Below, piece after piece: positions 33,016 through 43,156 of a DNA stretch of 64,000 nt. How positions within the stretch are numbered: position 1 is the stretch's first letter; every line of letters begins with the position of its first letter. Origin of the DNA: DATFVA01 sp963815785 (GTDB lineage Bacteria > Bacteroidota > Ignavibacteria > Ignavibacteriales > Ignavibacteriaceae); NCBI GenBank assembly GCA_963815785.1, contig CAWFHZ010000012.1, positions 1-64,000 of the forward strand, given 5' to 3'. The notes below the pieces were generated by a model. It was given only the letters and a program-made list of their open reading frames with translations, searched no databases and was not told the DNA's origin. Made by a program: the position numbers and the translations under genes.

Positions 33016-34340
33016 TTCTTTTCAGATTCTTCAAGTTGTTTTAGAAAATCTTTTTCGTTTAAAATTGCGACTCCGAGTTTTTCAGCTTTTGCAAGTTTTG
33101 ATCCTGCATTTTCGCCGGCAAGTACGAAATCAGTATTTTTACTTACTGAAGATGTAACTTTCCCGCCGTAAAGTACAATTTTATCAGCGGCTTCTTCACG
33201 TGAAAATGTACTGAGAGTGCCTGTAAGAACAAAAGTTTTACCGGTAAACAATGTTTCCTTCTTTAATTTCTTTTCTGATGTAAACCTTAAACCGTGTTTT
33301 TTTAATCTCTCAATATTTATTTTGTTATGCTGTTCAGAAAAAAAATTAATTACACTTCTGCTGATGCTCGGACCAATTTCGTGAATGGATTCAATTTTTT
33401 CTTCATCAGCACTCATTAACTCATCAATTGAACTAAAATTATCCGCAAGTTTTTTTGCAGCACCTGCTCCAACATATCTAATTCCTATTGCAAACAAAAC
33501 TTTTGGGAAAGGTTGTTTTTTACTGTCTTCAATCGCGCTTAATAAATTGTCCACGCTTTTTTCACCAAGTCTTTCGATCGTAATTAATTCATCTCTTTTA
33601 TTTTTCAGATCATATATATCCGCATAAGTATGAAGCAGTCCCATTTCAACAAAAAGGTCTATTAAAGCAGAACCAAGACCTTCAATATCCATAGCACCCC
33701 GGGCGGCAAAATGTTCAAGTCTCCCTTTTATCTGTGCTGTGCAATCGGTGTTTTCACAATAATATGCAACTTCTTCGGGAGGTTTGAAAAGAGGAGATTT
33801 ACAAACAGGACATTTTTTGGGGGGCTGAACCGGTTTATTCCTGTTTGTTCTTTCTTCGATAACAACAGAAACTATTTTGGGTATAACATCCCCGCCTTTT
33901 TCGATTATTACTTTATCGCCCTCCCTTATATCCTTTCGTCTAATTTCATCCATATTATGAAGAGTAGCACGGCTGATTGTTGAACCTGCAAGAAATACCG
34001 GTTCAAGTTCTGCAACAGGTGTAACCGTTCCGGTTCTTCCGACCTGCCACGTAATTTTGTTTAAAAGTGTGAATGCCTGTTTTGCTTTAAATTTAAACGC
34101 AACCGCCCATCGTGGTGATTTTGCAATATTACCAAGTATTTCCTGATGCCTGAGAGAATTAACTTTAATAACAGCGCCGTCAACTTCATATTCTAATGTG
34201 CTTCTTTTCTCCTCAAGTTTATGACAGACATCTATTACCTCATCTATATTTTTGCATAGCTTAAATTCCGGGTTAACATTAAATCCCAGCTTTCTTAGTA
34301 TTTGAAGATTATCATATTGCGATTTAAAATTCTTCTTCAA
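33012..34340 (-). CDS. ligA: C-terminal part of frameshifted NAD-dependent DNA ligase
   Basis: Continuation of the ligase begun at 35043. It carries the rest of the nucleotidyltransferase domain (LEYEVDGAVIKVN), the OB fold (GRTGTVTPVAELEPVFLAG), the zinc finger with four cysteines (CPVCKSPLF to CENTDC), the HhH domain and the C-terminal BRCT domain (GKTFVLTGTLSTFSREEA). The apparent start at 34340 is an artefact of the frame break; the true continuity is EEEF-KSQYDNLQIL. A four-T run at about 34325-34330 has one base too many. LigA is normally essential, so the break is most likely a sequencing or assembly indel. Confidence 0.85.
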   Translation of the reverse strand: MKKNFKSQYDNLQILRKLGFNVNPEFKLCKNIDEVIDVCHKLEEKRSTLEYEVDGAVIKVNSLRHQEILGNIAKSPRWAVAFKFKAKQAFTLLNKITWQVGRTGTVTPVAELEPVFLAGSTISRATLHNMDEIRRKDIREGDKVIIEKGGDVIPKIVSVVIEERTNRNKPVQPPKKCPVCKSPLFKPPEEVAYYCENTDCTAQIKGRLEHFAARGAMDIEGLGSALIDLFVEMGLLHTYADIYDLKNKRDELITIERLGEKSVDNLLSAIEDSKKQPFPKVLFAIGIRYVGAGAAKKLADNFSSIDELMSADEEKIESIHEIGPSISRSVINFFSEQHNKINIERLKKHGLRFTSEKKLKKETLFTGKTFVLTGTLSTFSREEAADKIVLYGGKVTSSVSKNTDFVLAGENAGSKLAKAEKLGVAILNEKDFLKQLEESEKK

Positions 34341-35043
34341 GACTTATTAAAGTGTAAGTGAAAACATTAAGCGGTCTCTTCGCTACAATCTGCGGATCCT
34401 GCAGTTTTAAAGTGCCAGCAGAGGAATTCCTGGGATTGGCAAATAGTTTCTCACCTTTTGCTTCTCTATCCATATTTAGTTTTATGAAGTCTTCTAGCTT
34501 CATAAATATTTCTCCGCGAACTTCAATATTACCAAATGAATAAGGAAGCGATGAATTTTTTTTCAGACGCAGAGGAACGGATCGAATGGTTTTTACATTA
34601 TTAGTAATTTCCTCCCCAACTACTCCATCACCTCTTGTTGCGGCAGTAACCAGATAACCATCAACATAATGAATACTTACTGAAGCCCCGTCAATTTTGG
34701 GTTCAACAACATATTCAACTTTCTCACTACCGGGTAATCCTTCTCTTACTCTTCGATCAAAATCAAAAAGCTCATCTTCGTTATAAGTATTTGCAAGACT
34801 AAGCATGGGAATTAAATGGGTGACAGGTTTAAAATCCTTTGTAAGATCTGTTCCAACTCTCTGGGTGGGTGAATCCGGGGTAATCAGTTCCGGGTTTTCA
34901 GCTTCTAGTTTCTCCAGCTCTTTTATTAATGCATCATATTCCTGATCACTTATTTTTGGTTCTGCAAGCACGTAATAACGGTAATCGTAATCTCTGATTT
35001 TTTCACGCAATTCTTCAATTTTTTTCTTTACAGAAACCGCCAT
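34324..35043 (-). CDS. ligA: N-terminal part of frameshifted NAD-dependent DNA ligase
   Basis: The first 239 aa of LigA: the Ia NAD-binding domain (YDYRYYVLAEPKISDQEYD), TPDSPTQRVG, the catalytic lysine motif VEPKIDGASVSIHY (about residue 117) and TRGDGVVGEEITNNVKTI. The frame ends at ISLEEEF. Joined to the next ORF the protein would be close to the family's usual 670 residues. It starts at an ATG overlapping the stop of the RodZ-like gene (TGATG). See the C-terminal entry for the break. Confidence 0.87.
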   Translation of the reverse strand: MAVSVKKKIEELREKIRDYDYRYYVLAEPKISDQEYDALIKELEKLEAENPELITPDSPTQRVGTDLTKDFKPVTHLIPMLSLANTYNEDELFDFDRRVREGLPGSEKVEYVVEPKIDGASVSIHYVDGYLVTAATRGDGVVGEEITNNVKTIRSVPLRLKKNSSLPYSFGNIEVRGEIFMKLEDFIKLNMDREAKGEKLFANPRNSSAGTLKLQDPQIVAKRPLNVFTYTLISLEEEF

Positions 35044-35993
35044 CAGTTATCTCCGGCATTAGGAGGATTCTGAAGAAATTCCAAACCCTTTTCATTTATC
35101 TTAACATAAGATACCGATTTGGATTTAGGATTAAATGCCAGCGGTTTATTATTAAGCTGTAATTTAATTGAAGATGATCTGCCGAAGGTTATCTTAAAGT
35201 TATTGGCTGCACGAATTACTTTTTGCGAATTGGGAAACAGGATAAATTCTTCTACTTTCGTATTATCAAGAATAAGTCTCACCCACGATGTATCGGTAGT
35301 CTGTATTAAAAGGTTTAAACTGTCAGATGAGACAGAATTATTATGTGTTGAATCAGATACTGCGGGAGCTTCTTCATATCTTTTCTGAGTTTGGGAGATA
35401 ACTTCATCATAAGGTTTTTCCGGAACTACTATTTCATTTCCACTGTTAAAGAATAATAAATAAATTAATCCAATAATAATTATTCCCCCAACTATAACTG
35501 CTCCCATCAAAATATTATTTTTATTAACTGTGGTCAGCTCACTTTTGGGGTGAGTAGTCGAATCAAATGTAGGTGGTGGAGTATAAACAGAATTTGACTG
35601 ATGTGCCGAATGTTTTACTTCTCTGAATTTTTCTGAATTATTATCGGTTTTTTCTGGTGTTTTATTTTCTGCTTTTTTTTCTTCTTCGGTCTTTTTTGCC
35701 TCTACAGTTTTTTCAGGTTCATCTATTTTTTCTTCTACCCTTTCTTCCACGTAGGGGATTCCATCTTTGACCGCGGCATATTTTTTCAACACAATATCTG
35801 CATCCAGTCCTACTACATTGGCAAATTCTTTTAAGAATGCCTTAACATAGAGTTCAGGAAGAAAACTGAAATTCCCTTCTTCAATTGCTTCAAGAAACTT
35901 AATATCAATCCGGGTTTTTACAGCTAACTGATTTAGTGTAAGATTATTTTTTATTCGCGCTTGTTTAAATTCTTCGGCTAATTTATCAAACAT
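35043..35993 (-). CDS. RodZ-like membrane protein with N-terminal HTH
   Basis: An N-terminal helix-turn-helix (RIKNNLTLNQLAVKTRIDIK, about residues 13-32), a K/E-rich linker (about 90-150), one membrane helix (ILMGAVIVGGIIIIGLIYLLFF, about residue 162) and a C-terminal periplasmic beta domain (DTSWVRLILDNTKVEEFIL, INEKGLEFL) of DUF4115 type. This is the layout of RodZ, which links MreB to the cell-shape machinery. It lies between rsmB and ligA with a one-base overlap to ligA. MreB and Rod partners are not in the window, so the role in shape is inferred from architecture only. Confidence 0.8.
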   Translation of the reverse strand: MFDKLAEEFKQARIKNNLTLNQLAVKTRIDIKFLEAIEEGNFSFLPELYVKAFLKEFANVVGLDADIVLKKYAAVKDGIPYVEERVEEKIDEPEKTVEAKKTEEEKKAENKTPEKTDNNSEKFREVKHSAHQSNSVYTPPPTFDSTTHPKSELTTVNKNNILMGAVIVGGIIIIGLIYLLFFNSGNEIVVPEKPYDEVISQTQKRYEEAPAVSDSTHNNSVSSDSLNLLIQTTDTSWVRLILDNTKVEEFILFPNSQKVIRAANNFKITFGRSSSIKLQLNNKPLAFNPKSKSVSYVKINEKGLEFLQNPPNAGDN

Positions 35994-36021
35994 TTTCTGA
36001 TATATATGTTTTTATAAAAAT

Positions 36022-37383
36022 TTATACTCTGACTAATTTTGCTGCAAAGGCTCCGTCAAGCTGATGCGAATGCGGAAATGTCTGAATACATCCATTTGCA
36101 TCAATAATTTCCACAGGAAAAGAACCTGCTGCACTTTCCAGCCGGAATTCAGGATGTTCTGTAAGAAATCTGTTTACTATGTCCCAATTTTCCTCCGGTT
36201 CAATTGAACAAGTGCTGTACACAACAACTCCCTGAGGTTTAACAAGTGAGGCTGCTTTTTCCAGTAGTTTATACTGCAGTTCCGTCATTCTTCTAATATC
36301 AAGAAGATCCTTTTTCCATTTAATGTCAGGTTTTTTACAGAGAGTTCCGGTACCTGAACAAGGAACATCGGCAAGTATGCGGTCAAAACCGGAATCTGTG
36401 TATTCCAGTGCATCAGACTCGATAAGTTTTATAGAGTTTATTTTCAAACGATTTATATTCTTTTCCATAATTTTCAGCCTGGCTTCAAACCTGTCTATCG
36501 CAATTATTTCACCTTCATCATGCATCAGCCCGGCGATATAAGCCGTCTTACCGCCCGGAGCAGCACACATATCAAGCACTCTTAATCCCGGACGAACGTC
36601 CAGCAACCTGCAGGCAAGCCCAGCACTTTCATCCTGTATGTTAAAGAAACCTTCAGTATAATATTCCCACGCAGTTATATTTGTCAGGTTCTGCAGTTTA
36701 AAAAATTCGGGGAGATATCTACCAGGTTTAAACCGCAGATTAACTTTATTAAGTAGCTGTTTAAAATCATCCGGGTTGGTTTTAAGAGCATTAATCTTAA
36801 GTGTTAAAAATGGTTTTTCATTATTTGCTGAAAGCAGTTTTTCCGTTGCCTCTCTGCCGAACCTCGCAAGATATCTTTTCACCATCCAGGAAGGATGCGA
36901 ATAATAAGCAGTAAGATAGCCGGGTAAATCTTCCGCAGGATCGGGATATCTTATCCCGTTTTTACTTCTAATTATATTCCTAAGTATCGCATTTGTAAGA
37001 TCAGCAGGCTTTTGTCCCTGAAGTTTTTTAACAAACTCCACGGCTTCATTAACAACTGCAAAATCCGGAACACGATCAAGGAACATTATCTGGTACAATG
37101 CAACTCTTAAACCATTTTTCAGGTTTGGAATTGCTTTTGAAAACTGTCCTTTATAAAATCCATTTAAAACCCAGTCAAGTCTTCCCATCCACCTTACAAC
37201 TCCGTGAACTATTTCATACAATAATGCTTTATCCGGTCCGGTCAGATCACTGTTTCGCATCTCGTTATCAAGTAATCTTTCCAGGTATGAATCAGTTCTT
37301 TCAACACGGTTTAAAATTTTTACTGCAAGTCCTCTTACTCCTGAATATAAATCTCTGACTTTATGTTCTTCAAATTGCTCCAT
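36022..37383 (-). CDS. rsmB: 16S rRNA m5C967-type methyltransferase
   Basis: A NusB-like N-terminal RNA-binding domain (KALLYEIVHGVVRWMGRLDW, about residues 50-70) and a Rossmann methyltransferase domain: LDMCAAPGGKTAYIAGLM (SAM motif, about residue 265), the catalytic cysteine region ADVPCSGTGTL (about residue 340) and VYSTCSIEPEEN with the second catalytic cysteine. The 453 aa length matches RsmB. It adds m5C to 16S rRNA from SAM. It lies in the middle of a same-strand run between alt-glmU and the rodZ-like gene. Confidence 0.9.
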   Translation of the reverse strand: MEQFEEHKVRDLYSGVRGLAVKILNRVERTDSYLERLLDNEMRNSDLTGPDKALLYEIVHGVVRWMGRLDWVLNGFYKGQFSKAIPNLKNGLRVALYQIMFLDRVPDFAVVNEAVEFVKKLQGQKPADLTNAILRNIIRSKNGIRYPDPAEDLPGYLTAYYSHPSWMVKRYLARFGREATEKLLSANNEKPFLTLKINALKTNPDDFKQLLNKVNLRFKPGRYLPEFFKLQNLTNITAWEYYTEGFFNIQDESAGLACRLLDVRPGLRVLDMCAAPGGKTAYIAGLMHDEGEIIAIDRFEARLKIMEKNINRLKINSIKLIESDALEYTDSGFDRILADVPCSGTGTLCKKPDIKWKKDLLDIRRMTELQYKLLEKAASLVKPQGVVVYSTCSIEPEENWDIVNRFLTEHPEFRLESAAGSFPVEIIDANGCIQTFPHSHQLDGAFAAKLVRV

Positions 37384-37407
37384 AATTGTTCTGCTTACTG
37401 CTTTCTA

Positions 37408-38634
37408 TCACTTTTGAGTATTTTTAAAAATTGTATTAAACATAATTTCATCCTTATCAGACATATTAATCTTTCGTCTCTGCATAACTTTTTTAGCTGT
37501 GTCAATACTTTTATTTACATCATAAATTTCAATATTATCTTTTCCGCCCCACGAAAAGGATGGAATAAACTTATCCGGAAATCCTGCTCCGAAAATATTA
37601 CAGGAAAATCCGGCAATTGTTCCGGTATTAAACATAGAATTTATGGCAGACTTAGAATGATCTCCCATTATTAAACCAAGAAACTGCAGCCCGGTATCAA
37701 TTTGTTTATCTCTTAGTTTAACTTTAATTGTTCCGTAATTATTTTTTAGATCGCTGCAGTTGGTATCGGCTCCAAGATTAACCCAGTTGCCAAGATAGGA
37801 ATGTCCCAGAAATCCTGCGTGCTGTTTATTTGAATAAGACATAATAATTGAATCTTCAACTTCTCCGCCTATTTTGCATACTTTCCCGATTGAAACATTT
37901 TCAGAAATAATTGCACAGCTTTTAATTTTTGTATTATCGCCAATATACACCGGACCTTCAATTACACTATTAGGAAAAATTTCTACATTCTTCCCAATGT
38001 ATATCGGACCATTCGAGGCATCAATAACTACTCCCGGTTTAATAACAGTGCCGGCTTCAATTATTACATCATCTTTATTTATAAGATGAGCAGCACGAAA
38101 GAGTCTTGCTTCTTCAGAAATACCCGGAGAATTAATTAACTTAAAATCCTCTTTTATTTGTGAACCGTTTATTCTTATTAAATCCCATATATAATCGACT
38201 GTATCCACATCAACTTTTTCTGCAGTTACTCCATCAAAGGAAGAAACATCAATTAATTCTGAAATTTCAGATTTTATTTTCCCGATCCTTTTAGCAGAAA
38301 TTTTTGCGGCAATTAATATATCATCTTTAATAAAGATTCTTTCAGCAGAATCCTTTCCTAAAGTCTCCTGAAAAACTTCATCAATTAAAGCCCTGCCGTT
38401 TATGAAAAGATAATTATCATCCGCTAACTCATTAACCTTAATACCCGGGTTATTCTGTTTAACAGTTTCTTTTAGATATTCCCTGCAGAAAAGTGAGTAC
38501 TCATTGTTTGGAAAATATCTTAAAATCTTTTCACGCAGAATTTTTATTCCGCATAACAAATCATAAACCGGATGTGAAAGGGTGAGTGGATAAAAATTAT
38601 CAACAAGTTTATCTTCAAAAATACAAATATGCAT
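37408..38634 (-). CDS. Bacteroidota-type alternative GlmU (UDP-GlcNAc diphosphorylase/acetyltransferase-like)
   Basis: The N-terminus lacks the usual GlmU GxGxRMxS loop and instead reads CIFEDKLVDNFYPLTLSHPV and YDLLCGIKILREKI, as in the alternative GlmU family (TIGR03991) described for Bacteroidota. The C-terminal half is a left-handed helix: VVIDASNGPIYIGKNVEIFP, YIGDNTKIKSCAIISENVSI and a region resembling the acetyltransferase active end, GHSYLGNWVNLGADTNCSDLKNN. It is expected to supply UDP-GlcNAc for peptidoglycan and LPS. It heads a long minus-strand gene run (alt-glmU, rsmB, rodZ-like, ligA and onward). Confidence 0.82.
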   Translation of the reverse strand: MHICIFEDKLVDNFYPLTLSHPVYDLLCGIKILREKILRYFPNNEYSLFCREYLKETVKQNNPGIKVNELADDNYLFINGRALIDEVFQETLGKDSAERIFIKDDILIAAKISAKRIGKIKSEISELIDVSSFDGVTAEKVDVDTVDYIWDLIRINGSQIKEDFKLINSPGISEEARLFRAAHLINKDDVIIEAGTVIKPGVVIDASNGPIYIGKNVEIFPNSVIEGPVYIGDNTKIKSCAIISENVSIGKVCKIGGEVEDSIIMSYSNKQHAGFLGHSYLGNWVNLGADTNCSDLKNNYGTIKVKLRDKQIDTGLQFLGLIMGDHSKSAINSMFNTGTIAGFSCNIFGAGFPDKFIPSFSWGGKDNIEIYDVNKSIDTAKKVMQRRKINMSDKDEIMFNTIFKNTQK

Positions 38635-38718
38635 TGGGTTCTTTTTCTTAAAGATTGTTTGATAATTTAATATTTTTTAGGGTAAGATTCCCGTGAGTTT
38701 TTAGGGAGGGCTTTAAAT

Positions 38719-40035
38719 CTACTCTGTTTTAATCAACTGTCCGCTTATTCTCAGAAGTTCTGTTTCCGCTGATTTAGCATCAAACTGTGCTGAAACCAAC
38801 CGGCTTTTTGCGTCAATCAGCTTACGCTGTGTTTCCCTGAATTCAAGTGGAGTTATATTCCCCAGCTTCAATCTCTCCAAAGCAATATCAACACTTTCCT
38901 TTGCAATGGTTAGATTTTCGTTCTCAAGCTTTACAAGCTGCAGACTATTTAAATATTTTTTATACGTGTTAAGCAGATTAGCTTCAATCCCGGTTTTTAC
39001 CTGGTCATAATTAAGTTTGCTGTTTTCAATTCCTATTTCGGCATTTTCAATTTTTCTTCGTGTATTTAATCCATTAAATAAATTAAGTGAAGCTGTTACT
39101 CCGTAACTAAGGCTGTAATTTCTATTGGATTTTATAAATCCTGCTTCTGATTCAGAATTAGTATAATTATACCCGCCATTTAAAGAAATAACCGGATACA
39201 ATTCTGCCCTTGAGAGTCGGAGATTAATATCCGAAAGAGTTAAGTTTTTCCTCGCAATTTCCAAAGCTGTGCTTTGACTTAGAGTAAAACTTTTAAGTTG
39301 ATCAAGATTAAGGTTCATATCAATATTGATTGAATCACCAACATTGAAATCAGAAGAGACATCCCTGCCTAAAAGCTGGTTGAGTGAAACTTTCAATTGT
39401 TCATAAGTTAATTCTTCTTTAAGCAGGTTCGAACGATCTTCATTTAAATCAACCTGGGCCTGTCTCAAATCAAATTTTGAACCGCTGCCTACATCTTTTT
39501 TGGACTCAGCAATTCTCACTCTCTCTTCAGAAATTACAATGGTTTCATTCAGAACATCAAGCACCTGTTTTTCACGTATGAGATTAAAATATATGTCGGT
39601 TATATCAGCTATATTATTTTCTACTTCAGATTTAAAATTTTCCTGCCCGATCTTATTCAGTTCTTTTAGCATATCAATATTTGCAAACATTTCAAGTCCG
39701 TCAAATATTGTCCAGTTAAGATTTAATCCCGCAGTAATGTTAGTTGATTGCGCCCCATTACTATTGATTATTCTGCCATCAACATATTCCTGTTTGGTAT
39801 CATTGGAACTTTTCAGGTATGTGCCCGATGCATCAAGTGAAGGAAGAAACCCGGCATTCCCGATTGAAGCATTATTATCAGCAATCTTCGATTCGTTACG
39901 CGCAATGTTGATTGAAAAATTGTTTGATAAAGCAATCTTCACTGCATCTTCAAGAGTCATTAATTCCTGGCTGAAGGATTGGCTGTTCAGTGATGCTACT
40001 AAAAGGAATAGCAGAAAAAATCTAAAGTGATTCAT
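38719..40035 (-). CDS. tolC: TolC-family outer membrane efflux channel
   Basis: The outer-membrane component of a tripartite pump. A signal peptide (FRFFLLFLLVASLNSQSFSQ) is followed by two repeats of the OEP domain: TLEDAVKIALSNNFSINIAR at the start, the long helices VLDVLNETIVISEERVRIAE and a second copy LSQSTALEIARKNLTLSDIN, ending in helical RLKLGNITPLEFRETQRKLI. The 438 aa length is typical. It follows the RND permease gene after 19 bases, with the adaptor gene upstream, so the three form one operon (adaptor, permease, channel). Confidence 0.9.
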   Translation of the reverse strand: MNHFRFFLLFLLVASLNSQSFSQELMTLEDAVKIALSNNFSINIARNESKIADNNASIGNAGFLPSLDASGTYLKSSNDTKQEYVDGRIINSNGAQSTNITAGLNLNWTIFDGLEMFANIDMLKELNKIGQENFKSEVENNIADITDIYFNLIREKQVLDVLNETIVISEERVRIAESKKDVGSGSKFDLRQAQVDLNEDRSNLLKEELTYEQLKVSLNQLLGRDVSSDFNVGDSINIDMNLNLDQLKSFTLSQSTALEIARKNLTLSDINLRLSRAELYPVISLNGGYNYTNSESEAGFIKSNRNYSLSYGVTASLNLFNGLNTRRKIENAEIGIENSKLNYDQVKTGIEANLLNTYKKYLNSLQLVKLENENLTIAKESVDIALERLKLGNITPLEFRETQRKLIDAKSRLVSAQFDAKSAETELLRISGQLIKTE

Positions 40036-40054
40036 AATATTTTTAAAATCAATT

Positions 40055-43000
40055 TCATTTACTTACGAAAACAGGTTCTTCATCAATACCGGAAGTTTCT
40101 GTAACGTTTGATACTGTTGCTGTTTTCCGTGAGAGATATGAATATACAGCCGGTACAATAAGAAGAGTTAAGAATGTGGAAAATATTAATCCGCCTATAA
40201 CAGCGATTCCCATTGATACCCTGCTTTCCGAACCTTCACCAAGAGCTAGTGCAATCGGCAGAATTCCTAACACCGTAGATAAGCTGGTCATCAGAATCGG
40301 GCGAAGTCTTGCAGCAGCTGCATCTTTTATTGCCTCTATTTTTGTTAGTCCGGCTGCTTTCCGCTGATTTGCAAATTCAACTATCAGAATTCCATTTTTT
40401 GTTACAATACCAATCAGCATTATAATTCCTATCTCACTGAAAATGTTTAACGTCTGGTTAAAGTACCAGAGAGAAACAAGAGCACCAAAAATTGCTAATG
40501 GAACTGTAAATAAAATAATAAACGGATCTCTGAAACTTTCAAACTGTGCAGCAAGAACAAGGTAAATAAATCCGATAGCCAGAAGGAATGCAAATAAAAG
40601 ACTGGATGAACTTTCAGCATAATCTTTTGATGCTCCACTTAAAGCCGTAGAAAAAGATTCATCAAGTACCTGTGATGATATCTTATCCATTTCTTTAATT
40701 CCGTCTCCTATTGTTTTACCGGGTGCCAATCCTGCAGATACAGTTGCAGAAACATACCTGTTAAATCTGTATAGCTGTGGAGGTGCACTCTGTTCGGTAA
40801 GTGATACAACATTATCAAGTTGTACAAGTTCACCTTTATTATTTTTAACATATAAAGATTTCAGATCGATCGGGGCATTTCGTTTATCCCGGAGCAGCTG
40901 CCCGATTACCTGGTACTGTTTTCCATCTTTAATAAAATAACCAAAACGCTGACCGCTGAATGCTGATTGAATTGTTTGTGCTATATCAATCGTTGAAACT
41001 CCGAGATCTCTTGCTCTCTGTCTGTCAATTGTCAGCTTAATTTCGGGCTTATTGAATTTTAAATTTGCATCAACAATAGTGAAGGTCGGATCTTTAGTCG
41101 CAGCATCCATAAACTTCGGCAAATATTCCCTGAGCTTTTCAAAATTTGGCGCCTGTATTACATATTCAACAGGAAGACCGCTTCTTCTTTGCCCGATTGA
41201 CTGCTGTTGTGTAACAAAGACTCTTGCTTCAGTCATTTGGGATAAAACAGGAGTTATATCATCTGCAATTTGCTGCTGGGATCTTTCACGTTGATCGGGT
41301 TTTGTAAGAATTACAAAAGCAAAACCGGAATTAACAGAACTGGATGCTCCAAATCCCGGTGAAGTAACAGATATAATTGCATCTCTTTCGGGAATGCTAT
41401 CTTTCAAAGTCTGGATAAGTTTATCCATAAAATTATCCATATAATCATACGAAGCTCCTTCGGGTGCAGTTGCAAATAATCTCAGACCGCTTCTGTCTTC
41501 AAGAGGAGAAAGTTCGGATGGAATAGCAGTAAAGAAAAGATATATTAAACCTAAAGATAAACCCATTATTAAAAAGGCTGTCCATCTTTTTGATAAAAAC
41601 TTTTCCAGGGAATTTTTATATGTATCATTAAGTTTTACAAAAATTGGTTCGGTTTTATTGTAAAACCAATTATGCTTCTCTCTTCTTTTAAGAATTTTTG
41701 AGCTAAGCATGGGCGTAAGTGTCAACGCCACAAATGCCGAAATTATAACTGATCCGGCTATAACAATACCAAACTCACGGAATAATCTTCCCGTCAGTCC
41801 CTGTAAAAATATTATAGGAAGAAAAACCGAAGCAAGTGCAACAGTGGTAGAAATAATTGCAAAAAAGATTTCAGCAGAACCTTTTCTGGCTGCTTCATCG
41901 GGATGACTGCCTTCTTCAATTTTTGTATATATATTTTCAAGCACTACAATAGCGTCATCAACCACAATTCCAATCGCAAGTACAATTCCCAGCAGAGTAA
42001 GAACATTTATCGAGAAGTTTGCCGCATACATAATAAAGAATGCGCCAATTAAGGATATTGGGATTGCAATTACAGGAATAATAGTTGTCCGCCAATCTCT
42101 TAAAAATAAAAATATGATAAGAACGACAAGTCCAAATGCTACAAAAATAGTCTGTTCAACTTCAGTTATTGAATCACGTATATATTCAGTAACATCAAAC
42201 CCGATTCCCGTTTTTACATCGGAAGGAAGATCCCTTTTAATCTGATCCAGCCGTTTATAAAATTCATCAGCTATAGCAATGTTGTTGGCTCCGGGTTGTG
42301 CTATTAAAACCACACCGACCATAGGAGTACCGTCTCTTTTCAGAATTGTTCTCTCATTTTCAGCACCTAAGGTAGCATAGCCCACATCTTTCAGCTTAAC
42401 AATATTTCCGTTTTCTTCTTTAATAATAAGATCGTTGAACTCTCCGGCATCATGTAAACGCCCTATTGTTCTTATGGATAATTCTGTTTTGTTTCCTTCA
42501 ATTAATCCTGAAGGGAGTTCAACGTTTTCCCTGTTCACTGCATTTTTTACATCAAGAGGTGTAAGATGATAAGCCGCAAGTTTTGCAGGATCGAGCCATA
42601 GTCTCATCGAATATTTTTTCTCACCCCAAACATTTACAGCACTGACTCCGGGAATTGTCTGAAATCTTTCTTTAAAAACATTATTTGCAAGTTCAGTAAG
42701 CTGAAGAAGATTTCGTGTATCGCTCTGGATATTCAGAAATACAATCGGTGAGGCATCAGCATCAGCTTTTGATACAATCGGGTTTTCAACATCGGGCGGC
42801 AGGGAACTTATGGCACGTGATACTTTATCTCTTACATCATTAGCGGCAGTTTCAAGATCAACATCTATATCAAATTCCACAGTTATTGTACTTCTTCCAT
42901 CACGACTTACAGAAGTAAGCGAACGGATTCCTGCAATTCCATTAATTGATTCTTCGAGCGGTTCCGTTATCTGGGATTCAATTACATCTGCGTTAGCACC

Positions 43001-43156
43001 AGTGTAATTTGTGCTTACAGTAATGATCGGAGGATCAACAGAGGGATACTCCCTGACACCAAGATAAGTATATCCCAATATACCCAATACCACTATAGCT
43101 ATTGACATAACTATTGCGAGTACCGGTCTTCTAATGCTTAATGATGACAGGCTCAT
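40055..43156 (-). CDS. RND multidrug efflux permease (HAE1 family)
   Basis: An inner-membrane proton-driven pump of AcrB/MexB type, 1033 aa. Visible: first helix PVLAIVMSIAIVVLGILGY, the conserved porter region, the second helical block with the paired aspartates in GIVLAIGIVVDDAIVVLENI (about residue 400), FLPIIFLQGLTGRLFREFGI, and the second half starting RWTAFLIMGLSLGLIYLFF with ILIVEFANQRKAAGLTKIEA near 940. Expected to export drugs, detergents or similar compounds through the adjacent TolC. It overlaps the adaptor gene by four bases. The specific substrate cannot be told. Confidence 0.93.
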   Translation of the reverse strand: MSLSSLSIRRPVLAIVMSIAIVVLGILGYTYLGVREYPSVDPPIITVSTNYTGANADVIESQITEPLEESINGIAGIRSLTSVSRDGRSTITVEFDIDVDLETAANDVRDKVSRAISSLPPDVENPIVSKADADASPIVFLNIQSDTRNLLQLTELANNVFKERFQTIPGVSAVNVWGEKKYSMRLWLDPAKLAAYHLTPLDVKNAVNRENVELPSGLIEGNKTELSIRTIGRLHDAGEFNDLIIKEENGNIVKLKDVGYATLGAENERTILKRDGTPMVGVVLIAQPGANNIAIADEFYKRLDQIKRDLPSDVKTGIGFDVTEYIRDSITEVEQTIFVAFGLVVLIIFLFLRDWRTTIIPVIAIPISLIGAFFIMYAANFSINVLTLLGIVLAIGIVVDDAIVVLENIYTKIEEGSHPDEAARKGSAEIFFAIISTTVALASVFLPIIFLQGLTGRLFREFGIVIAGSVIISAFVALTLTPMLSSKILKRREKHNWFYNKTEPIFVKLNDTYKNSLEKFLSKRWTAFLIMGLSLGLIYLFFTAIPSELSPLEDRSGLRLFATAPEGASYDYMDNFMDKLIQTLKDSIPERDAIISVTSPGFGASSSVNSGFAFVILTKPDQRERSQQQIADDITPVLSQMTEARVFVTQQQSIGQRRSGLPVEYVIQAPNFEKLREYLPKFMDAATKDPTFTIVDANLKFNKPEIKLTIDRQRARDLGVSTIDIAQTIQSAFSGQRFGYFIKDGKQYQVIGQLLRDKRNAPIDLKSLYVKNNKGELVQLDNVVSLTEQSAPPQLYRFNRYVSATVSAGLAPGKTIGDGIKEMDKISSQVLDESFSTALSGASKDYAESSSSLLFAFLLAIGFIYLVLAAQFESFRDPFIILFTVPLAIFGALVSLWYFNQTLNIFSEIGIIMLIGIVTKNGILIVEFANQRKAAGLTKIEAIKDAAAARLRPILMTSLSTVLGILPIALALGEGSESRVSMGIAVIGGLIFSTFLTLLIVPAVYSYLSRKTATVSNVTETSGIDEEPVFVSK

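Noticed and set aside
39500..40030. 176-codon frame antisense to the tolC gene
   Set aside because: A shadow of a clear TolC coding region; no ribosome site and no recognisable domain.
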